From positions 124,001 to 188,000 of the forward strand of contig JAYFPZ010000007.1 in the NCBI GenBank assembly GCA_034927445.1: 64,000 nucleotides of DNA, read 5' to 3'. This DNA comes from PHAA01 sp034927445. GTDB lineage: Bacteria > Bacillota > Syntrophomonadia > Syntrophomonadales > Syntrophomonadaceae. The position numbers were made by a program, and so were the translations under genes. The notes beneath the pieces are model-generated. The model saw nothing but the letters and a program-made list of their open reading frames with translations, did no database searches and had not been told where the DNA came from. Below, piece after piece: positions 16,183 through 24,428 of the stretch. Within the stretch, counting starts at the first letter, position 1; each line of letters begins with the position of its first letter.

Positions 16183-17244
16183 CTATTTCTTGGTATAGAT
16201 CTGGTCAAATATTCCGCCATCGGCAAAATGCGTCTTTTGAGCCTGGTCCCAACCGCCGAAATCGGCAATTGTCAGCATATTAACCGCGGGGAACTGGGAA
16301 GCGTATTTTTGGGCAATCTTTTCATTGCGGGGCCGGTAAAAGTTCTTGGCGGCTATCTCCTGGCCTTCGTCACTGTACAAGTACTCCAGGTAGGCCTGGG
16401 CTACTTCCCGGGTTCCCTTTTTATCTACGACTGAGTCGACAACCGTTACCGGCGGCTCAGCCAGTATACTGATTGAGGGAACAATAATTTCGTATTTATC
16501 GGCGTTGTTTGGATCCTTAATGGACAAGAAAGCCTCGTTTTCCCAGGCCAGCAGAACATCGCCGATGCCGCGCTCGGTAAAGGTTACGGTCGAACCGCGA
16601 GCGCCGGAATCAAGTACCGGGACGTTTTGAAACAACGCTTTAACAAATTCCTGGGCTTTGCCCGCGTCATTGTTGTTGTTCTTAAGAGCATAACCCCAGG
16701 CGGCCAGATAGTTCCAGCGAGCCCCGCCCGATGTTTTGGGATTCGGAGTTATTACCGATACGCCCGGTTTTACCAGGTCGTTCCAATCCTTAATGTTTTG
16801 GGGATTCCCTTTCCTTACCAGGAAAACAATCGTAGAAGTATACGGGGTGGAGTTATTGGGCAAACGCGTCTGCCATTCTTTATCGATTAATGGCGCCTTG
16901 GAATTAATTGAATCGATATCATAAGCCAGAGCTAAAGTCACAACATCCGCCTGATTTCCGTCGATTACAGTTCTGGCCTGGCTGCCTGATCCTCCATGGG
17001 ACTGTTCGACGGTTACATCCTGCCCGGTTTTTTCTTTCCAATATTTTGCAAAGGCAGCATTATACTCCTGATATAGCTCACGGGTAGGATCGTAAGAGAC
17101 ATTGAGAAGACTTACCGGTTTAGGCGCCTCGGATGTGGTTGTTTGGGAGGTTTGGCCGCAACCCGCAATTGAAGCCAGGATCGCAGTTATCAATAATCCG
17201 ATTAAGCCTGTTTTAAATAACTTCTTGTTTTTAAGCATGTTCAC
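16183..17244 (-). CDS. sbp: Sulfate-binding lipoprotein of the ABC transporter
   Basis: A 353-residue substrate-binding protein. The signal peptide ends in a lipobox (IAGC, Cys29), so it is anchored to the outer face of the membrane by Lgt and signal peptidase II. Family motifs include NVSYDPTRELY near residue 50, HGGSGSQ, ADVVTLALA, TPNPKTSGGARWNY and RPRN near the end. It captures sulfate for CysTWA. The start is GTG with GGGAG eight bases upstream. First gene of the operon, behind a 245-nt leader. Confidence 0.92.
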   Translation of the reverse strand: MNMLKNKKLFKTGLIGLLITAILASIAGCGQTSQTTTSEAPKPVSLLNVSYDPTRELYQEYNAAFAKYWKEKTGQDVTVEQSHGGSGSQARTVIDGNQADVVTLALAYDIDSINSKAPLIDKEWQTRLPNNSTPYTSTIVFLVRKGNPQNIKDWNDLVKPGVSVITPNPKTSGGARWNYLAAWGYALKNNNNDAGKAQEFVKALFQNVPVLDSGARGSTVTFTERGIGDVLLAWENEAFLSIKDPNNADKYEIIVPSISILAEPPVTVVDSVVDKKGTREVAQAYLEYLYSDEGQEIAAKNFYRPRNEKIAQKYASQFPAVNMLTIADFGGWDQAQKTHFADGGIFDQIYTKK

Positions 17245-17381
17245 ACATTCGACTCCCTTTCTTGATTATTCCTATTTGTTTACTGATATATGTTTTGACA
17301 TGTATTCCTATAGCCCACCTCCATTTGAGATTTACAGCAATACTATTCATATCTGTTTAATAGGTTTTTAACTTATTTTTT

Positions 17382-17456
17382 ATCCCCCCACTCCTCGTTG
17401 TTTAAGTGGAGGGATACCCTGTCTTTAATCTTTTTGCTTTTTTGGTAAAAAGATTA
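17382..17456 (-). promoter_or_regulatory. Two stem-loops in the leader of the sulfate operon
   Basis: Reading the minus strand, TAATCTTTTT pairs perfectly with AAAAAGATTA (17426-17456). ATCCCTCCACT then pairs with AGTGGGGGGAT (17382-17415; 11 bp with one G-T). Neither is followed by a U-run on the minus strand, so they are not simple terminators of the operon. They lie within the predicted 245-nt leader. I do not recognise an S-box, T-box or other known class. The rest of 17245-17381 holds only the sbp ribosome binding site. Confidence 0.5.
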
Positions 17457-17484
17457 GCCAATATCCTAGTAATCTTATTTAATT

Positions 17485-17524
17485 AGTATGTTAATATACT
17501 ATTGCATCATTTCCCCTGCGTCAA
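17485..17524 (-). promoter_or_regulatory. Predicted sigmaA promoter and overlapping operator of the sulfate operon
   Basis: On the minus strand TTGACG (17519-17524), a 17-bp spacer and TAGTAT (17496-17501) form a fair vegetative promoter. A near-perfect palindrome AGTATATTAACATACT (17485-17500) covers the -10 and start point, the position of a repressor site. The regulator is unknown; the ROK protein of the operon is one candidate. Confidence 0.5.
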
Positions 17525-17677
17525 GCTATTTATTTAAAAAAGTATATTTTTTTGATCGGATTACTTTTTCACGTTATTCAATAAAATATTGGTGAGGATT
17601 TTATAAAGTAAAGAAGACCGTATTGAGGCGATATAAGGTGAGGGAGACGCCCCGCGCAGAAGAGGTCTCCGTAACAA

Positions 17678-19075
17678 TTACACGCCCTTTCCAGGTAATG
17701 CTAAGGTAAACTCAGTCCCTGCGTTTATTACGCTGGCCACGCTCAGCCGGCCCCCATGAGCGTCAACAATGGCCTTGACAATGGCCAGCCCAACTCCCGA
17801 ACCTCCTGTTTGCCGGTTTCTGGATTGATCAGCCCGATAAAACCTTTCAAAAATATGGAGCAAATCATCAGGATCTATACCGATGCCCGTATCTTTAACC
17901 TTTAAAATCACCTGATCGGCATCCCGGCCAACGTTTATCGTAACCGTTCCACCAGCCGGACTATACTTAAGGGCGTTGGAAAGGAGGTTTACTATTACTT
18001 GGCTTATTTTATCCCGATCAGCCAATATGCGACTTGCTTCGCCCTTAAATCCAAGGTCAATGTTTTTATTGATAAAATCGGTCTCAAAGTTTTGGACAAT
18101 ATTCTGAACCAGCTCCGATAAATCAAAAGCCTCTTTATGGAGAACCAGGTTCTCGCTTTCATAACGGGCCAGCTTTTCCAAGTCCCCCACCATTCTGTTG
18201 ATTCTGACGATTTCCTCATGACAGCTGTTTAATCTTGAGATATCCGGCTCCCACACCCCGTCAATCATTGCTTCCATATGACTTTGCAGGGTGGCCAGGG
18301 GGGTTCTGAGTTCATGGGCCACATCCGCCGTCAGGCGCCTCCTCAGTTTCTCCTGTCTACCCAGATTGCGGGCAAGGTCGTTTACCGTGGCACTAAGTTC
18401 ATCTATCTCAACGGTATTGGAGATGCCGGTAATCCTCCGGTCATAGTGGCCATAACCAATATCCCTCGCCGATTTGACCGCCTCGGATATAGGGGCGCTT
18501 AAACGTTTGGCGGTAAAAGCCCCGGCTATTACCGCCAGGAACAGAGAAAATACGCCGACCGATCCCAGCATTTTATTTAAGGTATTAATAAAGGCCAGAT
18601 CATTGTCATTAAGGTAATACGGTCCATAATAACCTATATTCACATTCCCTATCACTTCCGTGTTATGTTGCAGGGGATATGTGCTTACCACATATCCCCC
18701 CTGAAAATTACGATAACGGCTCGCCATATTTTGAGACATATGCTCGATCATCTGCAGGCAAAGCCCGTTGTTATGAGCAGTTGCATCCCAAACTGTATTT
18801 CCGGCATTATCTATAACCTTTACGATTAAACCCTCTTCCAACGCATTTATACCGATATTTTCCACGAAAGTCGTACTCCAGCTATTATCGCTGTCGTTAT
18901 ACTGCTGGCTGATCATGTTCACTATTTCATGGTTTTTCAGTTCTTGTTGTTTAACGATATAATCCCTAAATTGCTTCTCTAAAAAGACATTGGTAAGCAG
19001 GCTGATGAGGGCAACCAAAAAAAGAGCGACGCAGGCATATGAAAGTGACAGCTTGGTCCTTAATTTATACTTCAT
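17678..19075 (-). CDS. Sensor histidine kinase without an adjacent response regulator
   Basis: A 465-residue membrane kinase: TM1 (about 8-28), an extracellular sensor of about 130 residues, TM2 (about 165-190), HAMP, H-box VAHELRTPLATL with the phospho-His, N-box NLLSNALKYSP, and G-boxes DTGIGI and GGSGVGL. The start ATG at 19075 has GGTGGG upstream; a frame from 19093 is also open. No response regulator flanks it, which is unusual. The preceding gene (DUF2933) has the same promoter box as copA, whose neighbour is an orphan response regulator (28205-28912), so these two may be partners. Copper sensing is inferred. Confidence 0.9.
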   Translation of the reverse strand: MKYKLRTKLSLSYACVALFLVALISLLTNVFLEKQFRDYIVKQQELKNHEIVNMISQQYNDSDNSWSTTFVENIGINALEEGLIVKVIDNAGNTVWDATAHNNGLCLQMIEHMSQNMASRYRNFQGGYVVSTYPLQHNTEVIGNVNIGYYGPYYLNDNDLAFINTLNKMLGSVGVFSLFLAVIAGAFTAKRLSAPISEAVKSARDIGYGHYDRRITGISNTVEIDELSATVNDLARNLGRQEKLRRRLTADVAHELRTPLATLQSHMEAMIDGVWEPDISRLNSCHEEIVRINRMVGDLEKLARYESENLVLHKEAFDLSELVQNIVQNFETDFINKNIDLGFKGEASRILADRDKISQVIVNLLSNALKYSPAGGTVTINVGRDADQVILKVKDTGIGIDPDDLLHIFERFYRADQSRNRQTGGSGVGLAIVKAIVDAHGGRLSVASVINAGTEFTLALPGKGV

Positions 19076-19130
19076 TAATACCCACCGCCCCATCTAATCC
19101 ACATTAACAGCTTCCCCCATAACTCTTTAT

Positions 19131-19217
19131 TCAATGAGCGCTTGCGCGAATTGTGCGCCAAACCGCGGGCGCTATAGCGCCTTCCTTTCGCGTTTTGTGT
19201 GCATCGCGCCGCGAGCG
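19131..19217 (-). repeat. Dispersed non-coding repeat R2, copy A
   Basis: About 87 bp closely similar to 48296-48387 on the same strand. Shared words on the minus strand include AACGCGAAAGGA, GGCGCT..AGC.CC, CGCGTTT/CGCGGTTT, CAATTC.CGCAAGCGCT and ATTGA. It contains a perfect 14-bp palindrome GGCGCTATAGCGCC inside an outer AACGCG/CGCG(G)TT stem. The two copies differ by an indel that would break any shared frame, so it is not coding. It sits between DUF2933 and the kinase gene. Confidence 0.7.
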
Positions 19218-19529
19218 TTATTTTTGATGCCCGCCGCAGCATCCGCCATTTTGCTCACCTTGATCATTGCTGTCCGCATGGCGGCCATGACCCGACATCA
19301 TAAACAGCATCATAAGCGGGCAAGCCAGGCCGGCCAGTATCGGCAGCCATTTAAACCCATTCGCTAGGGGAACCGTCCCGGCGGCAGAACCGGCATTCCC
19401 TAAATACTGCAAAACCAGCAACCCTCCCATTACTGCCACCAGCATCCAGGGAAGCCAATTATTTGGCCCTGCTTTCCCCGAGGCTTTATGATCCGAATCG
19501 TTTGGTTTATGGTCATCATGATCAAACAT
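19218..19529 (-). CDS. DUF2933-like small membrane protein with Cys/His-rich ends
   Basis: A 103-residue protein with a His/Asp-rich N-terminus (MFDHDDHKPNDSDHK), two hydrophobic segments (about 29-46 and 63-80), and a His/Cys-rich C-terminus (GGCCGGH). It resembles DUF2933 proteins, which are often encoded with copper or heavy-metal resistance genes. The terminal His and Cys could bind metal. ATG 19529 is preceded by GGAAGGTGG; a longer frame from 19547 lacks a site. Its promoter carries the 17-bp box shared with copA. The histidine kinase follows 142 bp downstream. Confidence 0.65.
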   Translation of the reverse strand: MFDHDDHKPNDSDHKASGKAGPNNWLPWMLVAVMGGLLVLQYLGNAGSAAGTVPLANGFKWLPILAGLACPLMMLFMMSGHGRHADSNDQGEQNGGCCGGHQK

Positions 19530-19561
19530 TATTTTACCACCTTCCACAGCTTTATAACCGC

Positions 19562-19593
19562 ATTGTATCCTCCGGCTGTGTAGATTATATGAA
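19562..19593 (-). promoter_or_regulatory. Putative response-regulator box C with -10 element
   Basis: On the minus strand TTCATATAATCTACACA (19577-19593), then 9 bp, then TACAAT (19562-19567). It lies 48 bp upstream of the DUF2933 start. Box and spacing match three other sites in the window. Confidence 0.62.
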
Positions 19594-19669
19594 GATGTTG
19601 TCCCGGCAATAATTTTTGAAATAGTGTATCTGAATCCAAGGCTTAATTAATAAATAATGATTTAAACAT

Positions 19670-19699
19670 TTGACTTAAATAAATTACATAAGTTATTCT
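19670..19699 (+). promoter_or_regulatory. Predicted sigmaA promoter of the thiI operon
   Basis: TTGACT (19670-19675), an 18-bp spacer and TATTCT (19694-19699), about 80 bp upstream of thiI in an AT-rich stretch. Confidence 0.45.
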
Positions 19700-19777
19700 A
19701 TGGTTGTTCCCTAGTTAATCTATGGGGATTATAATATATAACAGTAATATTTCGAAACAAGATCGGCGGTGATAGTT

Positions 19778-20944
19778 ATGTATGATGCGGTGATGGTACG
19801 CTATGGTGAGATTGGCTTAAAAGGTGACAATCGCAGTTTTTTTGAATCTGTTTTATTGAAAAATATGCGACAGGCCTTAAAAGCCATAACCTCAGCGGAC
19901 GTATACATAGATGCCGGCAGGATATTGGTCAGTTCCAATAATAACGAAAAGGAAATCATGAACTGCTTAAGCACGGTTTTTGGGATTGTTTCAATGAGTC
20001 CTGTAATAATCGTAGATTCTGCAATGGAGGCTTTTATCAGCGCCGGTCAATACCTGTTGCAGGAATCGGGAGATTTAAAAACCCTGCGCGTCAATTGCCG
20101 GCGAGCCGACAAAAGGTTCCCGGTCACTTCGCCGGAAGTATGCAGGATTTTGGGAGCTAATTTCTTAGAGCTCTTTCCCGGCTTAAACGTAGATTTGCAC
20201 AACCCGGATATTACCATTCAGGTTGAAATCAGACCGGGCAAAAGCATGGTATATGCCGATATAACACCAGGTCCGGGAGGTATGCCGGTGGGGTCCGGCG
20301 GCAGGGGTCTGCTGCTGCTTTCCGGGGGATTGGACAGTCCCGTAGCCGGATGGATGGCAATGAAACGGGGAATCAAACTGGCTGCAGTTCACTTCTTCAG
20401 CTATCCTTATACGGGGGAACGCAGCAAGAAGAAAGTAGTTGATCTGGCGGAAAAGTTGGCCACATACAATCAAGGCGGCCTGCATCTGTTTATTGTTAAT
20501 TTTACCGCCATTCAAGATCAAATCCGGGAAAACTGCCCGGAAGAATACCGGGTAACGATAATGCGCAGAATGATGCTGAGAATTGCCGAGCAACTAGCCT
20601 CAAAAGACGGAGCCCAAGTACTTATTACCGGGGAAAGCGTCGGCCAGGTAGCCAGTCAGACCATTGAAAGCATGAGCACCATCAGTCAAGCCTGTTCCAT
20701 GCTGCAGCTGAGACCGCTTGCTTGTCTGGATAAGGTGGAGATAATGGAAAAGGCACGGCAGATTGAAACCTATGATATTTCCATTCTGCCTTTTGAAGAT
20801 TGCTGTTCCCTTTTCTTGCCCCGCCACCCCGCCACCCGCCCCAAATTAAACAGTGTGCTAAAGGCGGAAACAGGTATTGACTGGTCCCCTTTAATCGAGC
20901 AGGCGGCCGCTGAGGTAGAGGTTATTAATTTAAACCGAGACTGA
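19778..20944 (+). CDS. thiI: tRNA 4-thiouridine synthase / sulfurtransferase ThiI
   Basis: A 388-residue protein with an N-terminal ferredoxin-like and THUMP region (MVRYGEIGLKG near residue 7) and a PP-loop AANH domain (LLSGGLDSPVAGW). It thiolates U8 of tRNA and can supply sulfur for thiamin. The C-terminal rhodanese domain of E. coli ThiI is missing, as is normal in Firmicutes, where a dedicated desulfurase passes sulfur on. The ATG at 19778 has GGTGAT upstream; a GTG at 19769 is less likely. The nifS-like gene follows directly. Confidence 0.93.
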   Translation: MYDAVMVRYGEIGLKGDNRSFFESVLLKNMRQALKAITSADVYIDAGRILVSSNNNEKEIMNCLSTVFGIVSMSPVIIVDSAMEAFISAGQYLLQESGDLKTLRVNCRRADKRFPVTSPEVCRILGANFLELFPGLNVDLHNPDITIQVEIRPGKSMVYADITPGPGGMPVGSGGRGLLLLSGGLDSPVAGWMAMKRGIKLAAVHFFSYPYTGERSKKKVVDLAEKLATYNQGGLHLFIVNFTAIQDQIRENCPEEYRVTIMRRMMLRIAEQLASKDGAQVLITGESVGQVASQTIESMSTISQACSMLQLRPLACLDKVEIMEKARQIETYDISILPFEDCCSLFLPRHPATRPKLNSVLKAETGIDWSPLIEQAAAEVEVINLNRD

Positions 20945-20967
20945 TAATGCTAGGATGGGAAAAAACT

Positions 20968-22133
20968 ATGCCGTTAAATAAAACCGAAATCTATCTGGAC
21001 AACAGTGCTACCACTCCGGTTCTTGCAGAAATTGCGGATAAAATCCATTGGGTAATGACCCAAGAATACGGAAATCCCTCATCTCTGCACCGCAAAGGGC
21101 TAAAGGCCGAGAACCTGGTGGACGAAGCGAGGAAAAGGGTTAGCCAGTCCCTTGGGGTCGGGGATAAAGAGGTGTTTTTCACCTCGGGCGGCACCGAGTC
21201 CAACAACCTTGCCTTAATCGGCGCAGCCATGTCCCGCCGCCGCCAAGGCAGCCATATAATTTGTTCAGCCATAGAGCATCCATCGGTTCTGGAAGTAGTA
21301 AAACATTTGGGCCAAACCGGATTTACGGTGGACTACTGCCCGGTTGACGCTGCCGGGGTGGTCAACCCGCAAGTCTTAGCGGAATTAGTGCGAGATGATA
21401 CTATTTTGGTCAGTATCATGCTGGTTAACAATGAGATTGGCAGCATCCAGCCGGTAAGCGATCTGACAGCCGCCTGCAAAAGCAAGAATCCCAACCTTGT
21501 CTTTCACTCCGACTGTGTGCAGGGAGTCGGCAAGATCCCGGTCCGTCCGCGCCAGCTGGGAGTAGACCTGCTATCGGTAAGCGCCCATAAGTTTCATGGC
21601 CCCAAAGGAACCGGGGCGCTTTATATTAAGCCGGGAACCAATTTAAAGGGGCTTATGCTGGGCGGGGGGCAGGAGCTGGGCCTGCGTTCGGGGACGGAGA
21701 ACGTTCCCGGAATAGTGGGATTTGGCCTGGCCATTAAAAACTCCCTGCAGAACCTGGATGCAAATGCGCATAAAATGAAATCACTGAAAGAGTATTTTAT
21801 CAGTTTATTAGATTCATATTCAATGCCCTATAGAATCAACGGGCGGGGCTGGCCGAAGCCGCCCCCCATATTTTGAATCTGTCGATGACCGGCGCCCGCG
21901 GGGAAGTGTTGGTCCGCTGCCTGGAAGCCGAGAAAATATATATTTCCACCGGCTCCGCCTGTACTTCCAGAAAAACCCGGACCAGTCATGTCCTTAAGGC
22001 CATTGGGCTTAAGGACGGGCAGGCGGAAGGGTCAATCCGCATAAGCCTGTCCGGCTTGAATACCCGGGCGGACATGGAACGCCTGGCCCAAGCTTTAAAA
22101 GCAGCGGTTAAGCGCTTAACTGAGAACACGTGA
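20968..22133 (+). pseudogene. Cysteine desulfurase (NifS/IscS family) interrupted by a frameshift
   Basis: Two frames make one class V desulfurase of about 388 residues. The first (to 21876) has YLDNSATTPV, the His in AIEHPSV and the PLP lysine in SAHKFHGPKG. The second (21855-22133) has PHILNLSMTGARGEV and the catalytic loop STGSACTS. The frame breaks near 21841-21855; one extra G in the GGGG run at 21845-21848 would restore ..NGRGLAEAAPHILN... This is therefore a one-base deletion, real or a sequencing error. Start chosen at ATG 20968 (GGATGGGA upstream); a frame from 20947 is also open. Position after thiI implies it is the sulfur donor to ThiI. Confidence 0.85.
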
Positions 22134-22151
22134 GGAAAAGGAGCACAGAGC

Positions 22152-22589
22152 ATGTTAATTAAACATCTGGATAATTACCAATGGCAGGATGTCCCCATTC
22201 TGGCTTACAAGGATGAGGGAATTCATTATAAAAATATTACCCGGCAGGTATTATGCGAGGGCCTGGCCGACGTACCCTGTCAGCTGCGCTATTTTGAAAT
22301 AGCGCCTGAAGGCCATTCTACCTTGGAACATCATGAACATGCCCACCTGGTGGTTATTTTCAGAGGCGAGGGGGAGGCTCTTTTAGACAATAAGATCTAC
22401 CCGGTAAAAGAGAAGGATGTTATCACCATTCCCGCCCATACCTGGCATCAGTTCCGGGCAAACCAGAGGTGCGCTTTGGGTTTTCTCTGCCTGGTGAACA
22501 TTGAACGGGACAGACCCATACTGCCTACTGCCGATGACCTCGAAGCACTGCGCCGAAATCCGGATGTAGCAGCTTTCATAAGGAGTTGA
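22152..22589 (+). CDS. Cupin-domain protein, candidate methylthioxylulose-5-phosphate lyase
   Basis: A 145-residue single cupin. Motif 1 is visible as STLEHHEHAHLVVIFRGEG and motif 2 as IPAHTWHQF, giving the usual His/His/Glu/His metal site. In Rhodospirillum rubrum a cupin works with the RuBisCO-like protein in the MTA-isoprenoid shunt, splitting 1-methylthioxylulose-5-phosphate into methanethiol and deoxyxylulose-5-phosphate. A RuBisCO-like gene lies in the same operon here (24429-25544), with an O-acetylhomoserine sulfhydrylase between, so that role is the best guess. Cupins are diverse, so substrate assignment remains inference. Confidence 0.72.
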   Translation: MLIKHLDNYQWQDVPILAYKDEGIHYKNITRQVLCEGLADVPCQLRYFEIAPEGHSTLEHHEHAHLVVIFRGEGEALLDNKIYPVKEKDVITIPAHTWHQFRANQRCALGFLCLVNIERDRPILPTADDLEALRRNPDVAAFIRS

Positions 22590-22594
22590 GCAAT

Positions 22595-23887
22595 ATGAAA
22601 TCACAACCTGATTTCGGTTTTGAAACCCGCATGGTGCACGCCGGTCACATCCCGGACGCACACACCGGAGCGCGCGCGGTGCCCATCTATCAAACCTCGT
22701 CTTATGTCTTTTATGATGCCGATCATGCCGCCGAATTATTTGACTTGAAACAATACGGTCATATCTATTCGCGTATCAGCAATCCGACCGTTTCCATATT
22801 CGAAGAGCGCATGGCATCCTTGGAGGGCGCTACCGGCGCAGTCGCTACTGCCAGCGGAATGGCGGCGCAGCTGGTAACCTTTATGACTTTACTGGAGCCG
22901 GGAGATGAATTGGTTTCATCCTCCCATCTTTACGGAGGCAGTCTGGTGCAAATCTCTCATACATTGAAAAAAATGGGGATCGCGGTGACTTATGTAGATC
23001 CCACCGTTATGGATGCATGGGAAAAAGCCATTACCCCCCGCACCAGAGCGCTATACAGCGAAATGATCGGCAACCCGCGCGGCAGTATCTTGGATATTGA
23101 AAAAGTGGCGGCCCTCGCCCGGCATCATGGCATCCCTTTAATTATCGACAATACCATCGCCACTCCTTATTTATGCCGTCCCCTGGAATTCGGAGCTACC
23201 ATTACAGTATACTCGGCCACCAAGTTTATAGGCGGACACGGAAATTCACTGGGGGGCGTGGTGCTTGAATCCGGTAAATTTGATTACTCCTGTTTTCCCT
23301 CAATCGCCGATCCTTCCCCCTTATATCACAATTTGCGTTTTTACGATACCTTTGGGCATTACGGTTTTTTGATGAAAGTGCGGGCGGAAACCGTACGTGA
23401 CACCGGATGTTGTCTGGCCCCGATGAATGCCTTCCTGCTGCTCCAGGGGCTGGAAACCCTGTCAATTCGTATGGAACGGCATGTGCAAAACGCCATGCAA
23501 ATCGCCCGATATTTGGAGGAGAATCCAAGGGTGGCATGGGTGGCCTATGCCGGGCTGCCCAGCCACCCGCAGCATGATTTAGCCCTAAAATATCTGCCTA
23601 AAGGAGCCGGGGCAGTACTTTCCTTTGGTCTAAAATCGAAATCCGGCGAAGATGTTCGTCAAACCGGAAAACGCTTTATCGAAAATTTACAACTGTTCAG
23701 CCACCTGGCCAATATCGGTGATGTTCGCAGTCTGGTCATTCATCCCGCCTCAACCACGCATTCCCAGTTAAGCGATGAAGAACTGGGGGATTGCGGAGTA
23801 GGGCCGGAATTAATTCGATTATCTATTGGAATAGAAACCGGGGAGGATTTGTTATGGGATCTGGATCAAGCTTTTCATGCGCTGTAG
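22595..23887 (+). CDS. metY: O-acetylhomoserine sulfhydrylase family PLP enzyme (second copy)
   Basis: A 430-residue PLP enzyme distinct from the one at 3128-4357. Visible are YSRISNPTVSIFEERM, ATASGMAAQ, the IIDNTIATPY aspartate segment, the lysine in SATKFIGGHGNS, and VIHPASTTHS. ATG 22595 has AAGGAG nine bases upstream. It follows the cupin by 5 bp and overlaps the next gene by 34 bp. In R. rubrum such an enzyme captures methanethiol from the MTA shunt onto O-acetylhomoserine to give methionine directly; the operon here suggests the same. Methionine gamma-lyase activity is an alternative. Confidence 0.87.
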   Translation: MKSQPDFGFETRMVHAGHIPDAHTGARAVPIYQTSSYVFYDADHAAELFDLKQYGHIYSRISNPTVSIFEERMASLEGATGAVATASGMAAQLVTFMTLLEPGDELVSSSHLYGGSLVQISHTLKKMGIAVTYVDPTVMDAWEKAITPRTRALYSEMIGNPRGSILDIEKVAALARHHGIPLIIDNTIATPYLCRPLEFGATITVYSATKFIGGHGNSLGGVVLESGKFDYSCFPSIADPSPLYHNLRFYDTFGHYGFLMKVRAETVRDTGCCLAPMNAFLLLQGLETLSIRMERHVQNAMQIARYLEENPRVAWVAYAGLPSHPQHDLALKYLPKGAGAVLSFGLKSKSGEDVRQTGKRFIENLQLFSHLANIGDVRSLVIHPASTTHSQLSDEELGDCGVGPELIRLSIGIETGEDLLWDLDQAFHAL

Positions 23888-24399
23888 AGTTTAACTCTTC
23901 ACTAACTCCCGAGGAACGGAGTCTATATCAAAACCCGGAGAATGTCAGAAGAATCCTGAACAACTCCCGGACCATAGCCATAGTTGGATTGTCAACCCAA
24001 CGGCAGAAAGCCAGTTACTTTGTCGCTTCATATATGCGTGCCGCCGGATACAGGATTATACCGGTAAATCCGGGTGCGGCAAGTATACTGGGAGAGCGCT
24101 GCTATCCCAATTTGTCGAGTATTAACGAGCCCATAGATTTGGTCGATATATTCCGACCAGCGGAGGATTGTCTGAATATTGTCCAAGAAGCGATTGCCTG
24201 CCATGCAACCGCGGTTTGGCTGCAGCTTAAAATTATTAACCGGGCCGCCGCCGACCTGGCTTGCCAAGCAGGATTAATTACGGTTATGGACCTCTGTGTC
24301 AAGATGGAGCATGGCCGATATAATGGCGGTTTGCATGAAGCAGGAATGAATACCGGAATAATTTCCTCCCGACGCAGCCGATTAGATTGGGAAAACTGA
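23854..24399 (+). CDS. CoA-binding (YccU-type) protein
   Basis: A 181-residue Rossmann CoA-binding domain: IAIVGLST near residue 41, GYRIIPVNPGAASILGERCYPNL and the VDIFRPAEDC segment are typical of the YccU group. The start is ATG 23854 (GGGGAGG upstream), inside the end of metY. Such genes are often found next to metY; the biochemical role is unknown, perhaps binding a CoA thioester related to O-acetylhomoserine supply. The RuBisCO-like gene follows after 29 bp. Confidence 0.83.
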   Translation: MGSGSSFSCAVEFNSSLTPEERSLYQNPENVRRILNNSRTIAIVGLSTQRQKASYFVASYMRAAGYRIIPVNPGAASILGERCYPNLSSINEPIDLVDIFRPAEDCLNIVQEAIACHATAVWLQLKIINRAAADLACQAGLITVMDLCVKMEHGRYNGGLHEAGMNTGIISSRRSRLDWEN

Positions 24400-24428
24400 A
24401 CCAACCTCGCAGGAGGAGGTATTTATTT

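Noticed and set aside
17592..17608. A possible fifth copy of the TTCATA..CACA box
   Set aside because: On the minus strand it reads TTTATAAAATCCTCACC, with several mismatches and no good -10 at the fixed distance; far from any start codon.
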